From contig NW_024104365.1 of the NCBI RefSeq assembly GCF_003945595.2, forward strand, positions 4,807,049 through 4,871,048: DNA of 64,000 nt, in the 5' to 3' direction. Position 1 is the first letter of the stretch; each line of letters opens with the position of its first letter. This DNA is from Pipra filicauda (taxonomy: Eukaryota; Chordata; Aves; Passeriformes; Pipridae). Below the pieces are notes generated by a model. The model did not search any database and had not been told where the DNA came from. It saw nothing but the letters and a program-made list of their open reading frames with translations. The position numbers and the translations under genes were made by a program. This document shows positions 24,301-36,300 of this stretch, piece by piece.

Positions 24301-27300
24301 ACTGCACAGAAAACAGTAAAATTAGTTAAAACTCTACTTTTTTATCATGAGAACTGTTAAAAAACCTGAAGACTGACATTTCTTGTTTAATTAACATAGG
24401 AGAGAAGTTAAGAGCAAGTAATTAATGGGTAGTCTCTGTAGCAATCTAGAAGGTCTGCTGTGTCTTGCCTGAGTTCCAGACTTGTAAAACGAATATGTAG
24501 TCTATGGAGGAAGCAGCTTAGCTATAGGGAAGGTATGTTTCTGGTAAACTTGTCACAAATCACAGGAGAGAGAGTTGACTAGAAATGTGTCAGAAAGCAC
24601 AAACTTCAGATTAAGCAAAAGTGTCTTCTCAAGTACATTCATTTTATGAATTCAGTGTCTTTTTGTTGCTGCCTAATGTTTTACCAGATACTGGAAAACT
24701 TTATTTGGCAGCTCAGAGAAGCTCTGTGCATCCTGAAGAACCAGTTCACTTCTAGCAAAACACAAATTAATTCCATGTCTTAATTGTTAAAAAAAATCTG
24801 CTGAATTGTTTTAAAAGGGACTTGTCAATATCTGCAATACTGAGACCTAAATGAAGTTACATGTTTCATGCAAACCTCATTCACTTGCTGGTGCACTGGT
24901 TGGTTCCCCACAGCCAGTGGGGTGATCTTAGAGACTGCACTAAGGAGAAGAGGCTGTAGTCCAAGAATGAAGAACTCTAACATATCCATTTCTGTTGGAC
25001 AACACCTCTATTTTTGTGTTTGTTCAGATTCCCGGGAGGTGCAACTTCTCATGAATAAGAAGGCAGCAGAAGCTAAAAGTCCATTTGCCTGCATCTCAGC
25101 TCCCCAAAAGCACCTAAGGGAACTGGGGCAACTGAATCCCTTCATCCTTTTAGAAAATCTCGTTTTCTTTCCTAACTGCATTCACATTGTCTGGCTGTGT
25201 CCCTGTTGCACTCAGTTGCATGAGCTATGTTCATGTCATCTCCTTGCCTTTGGATTTCTCACTGATAAGAGACTTAGTTTCGTTGACTCATGTACTTTTG
25301 TTTTACAGGGAATGCAGAACGGGTGGGGGTGTCTACTTCAGATGAGTAATGACATTTCAGAGCTATTGTGTTTTAGAGTGATTTTGTTTGCAAAATTTCC
25401 ACTGCTGTGCTAGTTGGATGTTTTGCTGGAATAGGTTTGGGCTGAGTCATCTCTCATAGTGATTGCTAAGAGCTCTACTACATCCTTTTTTTTTTTGTGC
25501 ATATAAGCAACTGACAATTCACCTGCGGAAGCACAATGAGATTTTAATGGAGTTGGAGAATGGGATCAAGAACTCTCGTAAGCTGGAGACCTTTTGCAGA
25601 GATTTTGAACTACAGAAAGTTTGCTACTTGCCTCTCAACACCTTCCTTCTCAGACCTTTACACAGGCTTATGCACTACAAGCAGATAATGGAGAGGCTTT
25701 GCAAGCACTATCCTCCAAGCCACACAGACTTCAGGGATTCAAGAGGTAAGTAAGAGAAAAGACACCAGTTCTTGGGGTTGTGGAACGGCATCCTACTCCA
25801 TTAGAGGTGTATGGCTGGCCAAAAAAAAGGTATTTTTTTTTTAAACCTACATTGAAAGAGGATTGAGTTGCAAAATCCAGCACTCTGAACACCAGAAACA
25901 GTAGGATTCAGGTTGTATACACATTATGCCACAGTCTGGGCAGGTATTTGGAAGAGAATTCTGCTGGGGGTTATTAAACACACAGAAATGACAGACGGTT
26001 CAGGGAGTCTCTTAAACTGAAAACAGTTGGGAGGTTGGGAGAGAGCACAAGGAACATACCATATGTGCTCCTCTCTTTCCCTAGAGATCTGCTAAGAAAA
26101 CAAAATATTGGCCCAGGTGAACCCTTGCTCTGACCCAGCAGGGCTGCTGTTATTATGTCTTTAAGTGCTATTTGCTTTTTTTTCAAGGCATATAGTGTAC
26201 TCTATTACCATTTCCATGATTTGTTTCAGGAACTTGAAACAGCTGGCTTGGATTTTTTTTCAAACATGAAAACATTTCCCCCCTATAGTCTGGACTCATT
26301 GCCTGCCATTTCTTTCTGATGATTTGTTTTCCTTCTTCTTTACCTCCGTCCCCCACCCCTGTTGTAAGCTATGTGTGTTTAAGGATAACTGTGTTATCTG
26401 TACAGTTAGCATCGGTGCAGATCCACGGAAGAACCTGGGCAGGGAGTAACACTCAGCATAACTGCTGGCAGCTATAAGGTTATAGCTGAGTTAGTTGGCT
26501 GAGTTCCCTCAGATTCCATACAATGAGACCCACAGCATGCAATGCACAAAATGTGGAGGTAACCTGACCTGTGGCAATAAGAAATGCCACAGAGGTCTAC
26601 GGCACCAAAGTGCTATGTGGCACAGATGTTTGCCCAAATGTAGCTACTTCCTGAATGATCTCAGGGAATGCAGTGAGGTAGTGCCTTCATTTCCCTCAGC
26701 CAAGGCTAGATGTTGAGGATGATGTGTCCATTCCCAGTGTGCCACAGGCAGGGAGAAAAAATGAATGTTTTTTCAAGCATAAAGAACATCCCTAGATTGA
26801 TTGGAGATGTAGGAAATTAAGTCCTTTAGGAGAATCCATTCACTGGTGCTCTGAATTGACTCTAATGTTCTCACAAAGTTCCTGTGGCTAAAATAAAGCA
26901 AACTTTGGATTCAGGAAATGGGCTGACTCTTCATTACAGCACTCCACCCTTTCCACTCCATAAGATGATGTCCAGAGTTTGTGTGGGTAGTGAGTCTGTG
27001 TGTGCCTGAGTAACTTTACACTATGAAGAAGAGCAGCACAAGAAGGTTTTTGAAATAGGTGCTGCAGATAAAAGCCATTCTTTTTGAACATTCTTGTAAA
27101 TTTTTAATAAGCACTTTATGAATTTGTCCATCTAGCTGCTTTGGCTGAGATTTCTGAAATGGTGGCTCAGCTCCATGGCAATATGATAAAGATGGAGAAC
27201 TTTCAGAAGCTGCATGAACTGAAGAAAGATTTGATGGGCATGGACAATCTGGTGATCCCAGGAAGAGTAAGTAACAGAGTCGTGATCAAGATTTGATGCA

Positions 27301-30300
27301 ATTTTAAAGTATTAGGTGTGTTTTAGAAACCTGTTAATTAGGTGCCACTGTGACATTGCCTTTCCTCATACAAATCTTTTTCTCCCACCAAAAACTGTCA
27401 AATGTAAACATAATAATACCATATGTCATGGTTTAACCCCCTGGCAGAAGCCAAGCTCCGGCAGACACTAGCTCACTCTTCCACCAGTGGGATCTGGGAG
27501 AGTTCTGGAAGGGTAAAAGCCAGAAAACTCATGGATTGAGATAAAGACAGTTTAATAGGTAAACCAAAAGTTGCACATGCAAGCCAAGCAAAATAAGGAA
27601 TTAATTCACTGCTTCCCATGGAGAGGAAGATGTTCAGCCACCTCCAGTAAAGCAGGACCCGATTACCCGTAACAGTTACTTGGGAAGACAAATACCATCA
27701 CTCTAAACATCCCTACATCCTCCTTCCCCCTGCTTTACGTGCTGAGCATCATGTTGTATGGTCTGGAATATCCCTTTGGTCAGTTTGGGTCACCTGTCCT
27801 GGCTGTATCTTCTCCCAACTCCATGCACCCCCAACTTCCTTGCCGGCATGGCGGTATGAAAAGCAAAGAAGGCCTTGGCTCTGTGTAAGTCCTGCTCAGC
27901 AATAACAAAAACATTTCTATATTGTCAATCCTGTGTTCAGCACAAATCCAAAACATAGCCCCATACTAGCCATGGTGAAAAAATTAATTGTACCCCAGCC
28001 AAAACCAGCACACCATAGAAAACAGCAACCTTTAAAGCAGGAAGAGGCAATCCTTGTTTACTGATTTTGTATAGATTTGGGCAGTTGTAGGCAATTCCAA
28101 ACATCTATTACAACAGATGTGCTAAACCTGTAATATTTATCACAGTGTTCAGAGCTTGAACAGTTGCACATTTCCTCATTTCATGCTGCCCTTATTTTTT
28201 TTCCCAACCCTCGATGCTAGAGCATGACAGATTAAAGGAAAATAAGACATTTGTGCTGGAGGACCTTCAGCCCTTTCACAATGCCTTGCTTTGAAACTCA
28301 TGGCCCTGGGGACAAGCAGTCTTTTTAGTCTACATGTAACATTAGGCAATAATTTTTGAGACAAGGTTGCCATAAGTAAACACTTTTAATTGCGCTACAA
28401 AAATACCAACATCTCTTTTTTACTTGTGATGCTTTTTTAAGAACAAAGGCTTATTTCAGAATAAATGAGCCACAGTGTAATATTTGTAGCCTTTTTTATT
28501 TTCCTAGGCACACGTATCTGTGCAAGCAAACTTGAGAGTTGTCTGTTGCTGAAGTAGTTACCTCCCCACTCCTTTGACTTTTGTGTGTTATATACAAAAA
28601 TAATACTTGCAGCAAGTGAAATGCTGGGGTATGAATTTGATGTGCCATTGGGAAGGCAGTGCTGAGCACAGGTATTTCTGGATTTGTGACTGTTCCCCAC
28701 TCCCTCACTTTGCTTTTTCTCTGTCTCCAAGCAGCTGCCACAGCTCATGTTTCTAGTGATCCACAGACTGTTCACATCCTTGGCAAGTCCCTCAGGACAT
28801 TTCACAGCCCGTGCATCTCTCTATCACATGAAATTAAATGCTGTCATCGGGTGTTTCTGCTACCCTATTCTATTTAAAGACTGAGCAGTCTTCCTGTCCT
28901 AGGAAGTTCAAGGAAAAGGCAGATGGGGAGGCAGAGGTTGTTTGCCTGCCAAGGCAAGAAACATTGGCCACCATGCTCTGGCACATGCCCAAGATGTTGC
29001 TGCTGCCAGCCCTTTGGCTGCTCTTCTGGCTCTGACTGAAGTCCCTACCCTGGTGCAGGCCTGGCTGGGAGGCAAGTGCCACTGCCATCCTTTTCATGTT
29101 GTCCCAGAGTGGGATCTCTGCTGCCACCAAGCTGGTACCTATATTGGACATGAAAACATCCTGTGGTTGGTTGTGCTTGCAGATTGCAGTGACCTGCAGC
29201 TCTTGATCCGTGTGTTAACACAGCACTTGCTGTGGTGATGCTAAGCCTGATGGTGACTGTCAGATGGTACCATATAAATACTAATTATGATTAATATTAA
29301 TACTCTTTGGTGGCCAACAGCAACTTCCAGTGGCCTCTCTGGTAACATGAGCTTACTGTGGTATAGGGATAACCACCTCTAGCCACTTTTCCCACCCCTT
29401 AGCCCTTAAGTAATGCAGGTGGGGGGACTGGACACATCACAGCAACCCTAAGGTATCCAGGTTGTCTCTGAACAGATTTATTTTAGACAGCCAGTATACT
29501 GAGGTGGAGGTGATTCTGATGCTTTAGATAGGTTTTTAATGCACAGTTATGAGTAGAATGACCTTAGAAAGACTGTAATAAATAAATGTAAACCTCTTTG
29601 CAGAAGCTGGAGGGAGTGACTGAAAAACTATATTTTCATGACTTTCAGTGAAAGTGTGAGTTACTGCATAGTTCACAGTAACCCCAAGAAATACAGCATT
29701 TTGAAAGTTTCAGATGTGCTACTTTCCCTCTTATTCCATACCCAAACGTTCTTAAGCAGTTTGATCTAAATTAATGTGCTGTACTATATGAGATGGATGG
29801 TACTGGGATAACTTACACTTCCAAAAAAATATGCTTCTTTTTGCTGCTGATGGTGATGTTGTATAGCTGATTTTGCGTTGCAGTTAAGAGATAGGTATGC
29901 TATATGCACCACAGAAGCTTACCACTGGGGAACCAATAACATATAGGGCAACTTACCATTAGTTTTTACATCATTTGTACCATGACAAATACTCATTCAA
30001 AACTGATGAAAGAGGGAGCTGCCTGAAGTTAAGCTTTCTTAATTTTAGGTAAAAAAAATTTGCTTAGCTGAATTTTCCAAAAATGAATGAAAGGAGTTTA
30101 TCCTAAAGACAGTTAAAAATGGAAAGGAATTATCCTATAAATTAAATTTTTAACATATTTAATAAAATTAAAAGTCTTGGTGACTGGTAGTCAAATCATT
30201 CCTATAACCGTCATATTTATGTTTGCATAATAAAAAAATTGTCATTTTTGCAGGAGATACTTTTTTTTTATTTGTTTCCCACAGGAGTTTATTAGACTGG

Positions 30301-33300
30301 GCAGTCTTAGTAAGTTGTCTGGAAAAGGTTTACAGCAACGGATGTTCTTTCTGGTAAGTAAAAAGATAGTTTTTCTTTACATAATGAAATGTAACTCTAG
30401 GCAACTATTAGACATACTGTTAGACTCGAATTGTGAATTATGGTAAATATTTTTAAACAGCCTTTTTTCAGTTGGCATAATACATCACCTGTGTAGCTGG
30501 TTGTTAAGACTTTACATCTCTGTCCAAATCCAATGTAACTGCTTCTTACAAAGATAAAACTATTTTTTATATGACCAGGTGACTACAATGGTAAAATATT
30601 ACCTCCTAGCACTTTGTCTTCTTAGATAAAAGCAGAGTTATTGCAAAATGAAAAGTGGCACCATGGATAGTGATTATATGCAGAAAAGAAGATAAAGAGT
30701 GACTTCTGGTGAACAATAATCCACATAATGCTCTCAGGACACGTAACAGAACCAAATTTTTCCATAAACCATCCAGTTTCAGCCCACGGATGCCCAACGT
30801 ATCAGTGAACGTGTCTTTACCTGGAGATACATTTTGCAGCTCTTGCTCTAGAAAAGGTTATCTCCTCCCAACATCACTCACAGCATTTTTAGGTTATGGT
30901 GATCCCATTCAATCTCTGATCCACAAGAGCTGATCAGATGGTTCCTCCTCTCTTCCTGGCCAGCTGATTTGCTCCCAAGCTCCCCATCTTGCTGATGCTG
31001 AGCCCTTGGTGCTGGCACACTGGAATACCCATTAGAGTGCACAGAGTTTCTAATCCAGTGTTACAGGGTAAAACATTGAACAACTACTGCTGCGTGGCAC
31101 GAGAATACTTCCTTGTGTGCAAAAGGTGAAGACAATATGTGTGTAGAGAAGCTTGTGAGTATGCTAGGTTTTACAAGGTGTTTGATATTAATCTTTCAAA
31201 TAAGTCGAAGATATAACCTGATAAATCTACCTGGGTAGATTATCCTCTGCCTTTAAAGACACTGAAGAGGAAGCCTAATGAATATGGTGCATATTTTCTT
31301 GCATACCAATAGTTCTTGTCACCAGATGATGCCTTGATATTATACCTGTATAAAACATTAAAAATCTAAGACTAGACTCTCAAGTCAGGTCAAAGAAGTC
31401 TTTGATCTGTCTTAAGCACCAGACTCTATTTGGAGGTAAAATCCCAGGTCAGTATTGTGGGATTCCGAATACATGTGCAATCATTGGCAAAATTAAATCC
31501 CCCTCTAGTGGCTGATCCACAAAGCTTCATGAACTACTGCTACTGAATTGTAGAGGTCTGTGGTGAGAGCTCTGTTTCACATCAGAGAGTATGACTTTCT
31601 CAATGCAACCATCTGGTTTGAGAAAAACACCCTTTGACCCAGGTGGCACAGTGAAAACATGCCATTTATTTTATGGCAACAAAACACAGACAGTCATTTA
31701 ACATGCTTTGGACAACTGCTGTTTCCTGTATGAAGCTCTACAAATTGAGATACTCAGTCTCTGCACCTTGGTATTTCAAACCTAAATCCATCTACCTTAA
31801 AACAGGTCTCCTGACTTCCTTCTGAATATGGGGAGTAATAGACAGCCACTCTGTTCATAAGGGTTGAGTGGGACACATCTCTCGCATATACTTATCTTTC
31901 CACTCAAAGCAGAAGAAAATATTGATGAAAGACACATCTTCCGTAGCTTCAAAGTATTGCAGAGTGTGAAATGTACTACTCGGTTTCACTGCTGTTGTGT
32001 GGCTTGTTAGTTCTGACACAGAGATCACAAAGGGAATATTAGAAGGCATTGGAAAATATCCAGTGGAAAACTGTGGGAACATACCTAAAACTAACTCAGA
32101 AGGAAGATAGGTGCTAACACGAGGTAGTGGAGTAGTGTGGAAGCCAATATTTTGGATTCATGGATTAGGATTGTCATATAGTCAGTTTTTCTGTATTTAC
32201 CATTCTGATATTGTTTTCCACATACATCCATGCCAACCAACATCATTCTAATAATGCTTATTCTTGTTTTATAGTTTAATGATATTTTGTTGTACACAAG
32301 TAGAGGCCTGACAGCATCCAATCAGTTTAAAGTCCATGGGCATCTTCCACTGTATGGCATGACAGTAAGTATTATCAGAACTTAAGGCATTTGTGCTTAA
32401 ATGGCCATTTGTGATCCCATCTTAAGTGCTTGATGATTTCTGCTGGACTGAAAGCAGCAGCCAAAGGGGGGGGTCTCTGATTCAGAGAAGCTGGAGTTAC
32501 ATTTTACAGTGCCTGATTGGGGCTGCGTTGGGTTCAGCGTGTGTTCATGCGGCCTTCTGCACAAAGGTAATTAAATAAGCAAAAATGACAGGGAAAAAAG
32601 GCATTTTTGGGGGCTGCTTCCTCATAAAGCAAACTTCTCATGAGATGGCTTCATTATTTTTTTTCAACTATAATTTAACCATTATTCTTACAAGTAATTC
32701 ATCACCAGTTCAATAAAGACACACTGTGCAAGGCAAGTAAACAGTAGCGACCATCTAATTTCTATAAAAAAACCATTTCCTAATGTTTCCAGATCTGTAT
32801 CTTAAAGCCTAAGTAGTGGGAAACTGGCAGCAATATATCATTTGGAGCTCTTGCTGCAATTCTTCTGGCACACAGCCAGTTCAAGCCAAGAGGACCTAGT
32901 TACCTCTTCCTATATGGTTTCAAAAATATTTTTGCTAATTTCAAAACACTTTCATTCCCTCCATTATTTTCGTTGAACTTCTCATGGGTTTGTATATCTT
33001 CTGTACTGTTTTCCTGAGAATTAAATTAGGTAATCAGTACCACAGTGACTGATTTTCTCTAAACACCTGCAAGGCTTCGAGTTTTATCTAGCGTTTCAAG
33101 GACTCTACTCAGTTATTGATGGCCATTTGGCCTGAACTTGTTCACAACAGAACTGTGTTATGCTGCAGTGTCCAGAGCACTCACAGCCTTTTTAATATAC
33201 CCCTTTGAATGATAAATCATCTTCTGATAAAAATATCACTATTTTCTTTGACACAAAGCAGACAAAGCCACACTTTCGGTTTGAGAGGTTTTGCAGGACT

Positions 33301-36300
33301 AACTTACCGTTCTTCCAACTCACAAACCACCATTTTTTTTTCTCAATACCTAGCTCAAAGTTGTTGTTTGTGAACATTTCTTAGTTTTCTTTTCCCCAAT
33401 GGTTAGAGCTTGTTCAGTTCACTGTTTCACCTTAAGAAATACACACTTTCTGAAATCTGACTGCATTTGGGTTTTTAATCACTCAGATAGAAGAAAGTGA
33501 GGAGGAATGGGGAGTTCCTCATTGTCTGACTCTACGAGGTCAACACCAGTCCATCGTTGTTGCTGCAAGGTAATCCAGTGAAGACAACACACACGTAAAC
33601 TGTATTTCTCTGCAGCTGTCACAGTGGGACAGAGAGGCATCGTTTTGTTTGTATTTGCTCCTAAAACAATTTCAAAGGTGTATTTTTTTTGTGAAAGCCA
33701 CTTGCTAAAAAAAAGTGAACAGGACAAAACAGACTGGCAAGTTGGAACCAAATCTAAGTTATCAGGGGAAAAAAAAAGTAGCATCTTGTGACTAAATTTA
33801 TTTAATTAAAAGTAAGCTTAGCTTGTTTCTTAGAGTTTGCTTTCAGCCTGTAAAAAAGTGAATAAAACTTTAATTTTCATTGTTAGTACCCGTGCTGAAA
33901 TGGACAAATGGACTGAGGACATCCAGATGGCAATAGACCTTGCAGAAAAAAGCAGTGGCCCTGCCCCAGAGCTACTGGCAAGCAGCCCACCTGACAATAG
34001 TAAGTAAATGCTAGAGAGTAGGTTTAATTCACTTTTGTCAGTATGATTGCTAATTGCTGCTAAGCAAAATGGTGAAAAATGCTGGCCAGAGGTCAAACCA
34101 ATGCATTTGAAGTTGATTTATATATATATGTATAGATATATTTATAGATGTGTCATTTTAATGTTCTTGTTGATGTTAGCAGAAATTTTCATTGAATAGA
34201 GAAGTGATTTAAGCATAATGATTTCAGGAACTATATAACCAGATTTGGGCAGTGCCTGTCCTTGGAAGGTATTAAAACACCAACAAAGCATGGTAGTTAG
34301 TCTTTAATTCTAACACTTGCAGAAACACATTAAGTAAATATATAAAATATAATAATCTACTTAAAATCTGCACAAAATTACTCCTAAAATTGTGTTTTAA
34401 AATTAGTTCACAATATTGTGGACAGAATTGATTTGTTTAATTTTTCCAATTATATATGTTGTTGCATAGAGGAAGAAAGATGCTTTTTCCCTGCATTTCA
34501 TAGAGTCTCCTGATGAAACTACTGTAGACCAGGAATCTGAGGACGACCTCAGTGCATCCCGCACCTCACTCGAACGTCAGTCACCACACCGTGGCAACAC
34601 TACGGTGCACGTCTGCTGGCACAGAAATACCAGTGTTTCAATGATCGACTTTAGTATTGCTGTGGAGGTATCTGCCTCAGAACGATCTGAACTGCAGCTC
34701 CAGGCTCGCTTTTGAATTGACAATTTCCTTTTTGCTCCTCATTAATAAGTGCACTGTTCCATTGTCTCCTTCTGGGGAAGTTTCAGGCACACCTACTGAA
34801 CTGCCTCCCATATCCTCGAACGATGGCATAAACCATCACTCAAGAAGCACATATCCACTCCCATAGTGCACCTCTGTAAAATCAGTTAGAGCAGTAATTT
34901 TCATAGAAGTAACTGTCCAAAAAAATGTTGATGCCCTTTAAAATTTAAAGTAGTTCAAACTGTCTTAATGCTTTCAGTTATAGAGGCATTAAGTCATTGC
35001 TCGAGCGGAAAGGATATTGTCTTTAGCTGCTGCAGCCAGAGTTTTAATTATGTGTATTACTAACTTACTTTCTTTACCTAGCCATCTTTTCTGGAACCTT
35101 TTGTCATTGCTCAGTCTCATTTGCTTTTTCTTTATTTGCGTTTTCCAACTCAAAATAAAAACACTTTTTTTCCCCCTGATCACAGCTAAGCCAATTTGAT
35201 ACACATTTGTTAATTCTGTACTCAACAGCTGAGGTGCAGACACTGACTTTTCAAAGACTGAAATAAAAGACTCCTAGTTCAGCGTAGGTTTTAGGATGAA
35301 GTGGTAAGCCTGCTAAGGTGTTCTTCCTTCACCAAGACAGTCTCCAGGGAGCTCGGAGTACTTTATCACAGCCCTCATCAAATGGAAATTAATGCTCAAT
35401 GAAAATGGAAAAAGGAATTGTAAAGCTGAGTGCATTTGCACTCAAGCAGCAGCCCTCAGACATCAGGCCGTCATTGCTCTAGAGAAGACGTATTGATGCA
35501 GAACATATACATGCAAGGACAGACCTATTCCTAGTTTGTGTAACCACCTCTGTTTTTAAACTGAAGCTGAGTTTGTTGCTGAAATATGACAAGGAAAATT
35601 ATTCTGTACTAGAAAATGCTGACTGTCGAGCCTCATTTTGATCCCACACAGGTGAATTTTCCACTCTTTATGCCCTTATATCCTGAAAGGGAGGAATAGT
35701 TCAGCACAGGACAAGGTCTCATATTTTTCCCTAAAGCAGAGGGCTTATTATAAATAGATATAAAACCAGTGACTCATTTTAACAATTAAAACATTTAGTT
35801 AGGCAAATCTAACTAGGTTTGAGATCAGTGCTCATTGTTCCTCATTTTTGTTCCTTCCCCGTGCCTCAAATGAACACAAACAAAGCAGTGAAGACCAAAC
35901 ACGCCCTGGAGACATGTGTTGTTCTGTGAAAACATCTTCAGCTCCACTGCTGTTCCATGTGTGGCAGGTTACGCTCATGCTCACGTCATTCTGTCGGTGC
36001 CTCTCACTTCAGCATTATTGTTTATTTTCTTTGTGTCTCTCCCTCCTTTCTGTCTCTCTTGTGGTAGAAGATCCTCTCTCTGTCAGTGACTGTTCCTCCC
36101 TACCTGCTGGACTGATCAGTGATCAGCGGCCTGTTTCCATTTCATATGTCTGCTGGTACCGAATGCAAAGCCTGTCCTTTTATGATATCCTCCAGAGTAA
36201 TGAGGTAACAGAAAATGAAGGAGTACATGTGTAACTTAGGACAAGGAGGCAGCAGTCCAGATATCAGAGAATGAGATGATAAAGGCTTTAACATATACCC

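Noticed and set aside
26495..26716. Frame with CTKCGG-LTCG-KKCH spacing suggesting a zinc finger
   Set aside because: Cysteine spacing fits no known finger, no methionine start, and a possible internal exon (ending at aaatgtggag|gtaacc) is in the wrong phase for the surrounding FARP1 exons.
35848..36234. 128-codon plus-strand open frame as an independent gene
   Set aside because: Its first 73 codons are the pyrimidine tract and upstream intron; only 36,068-36,204 is exon-like. It is reported as an alternative FARP1 exon instead.
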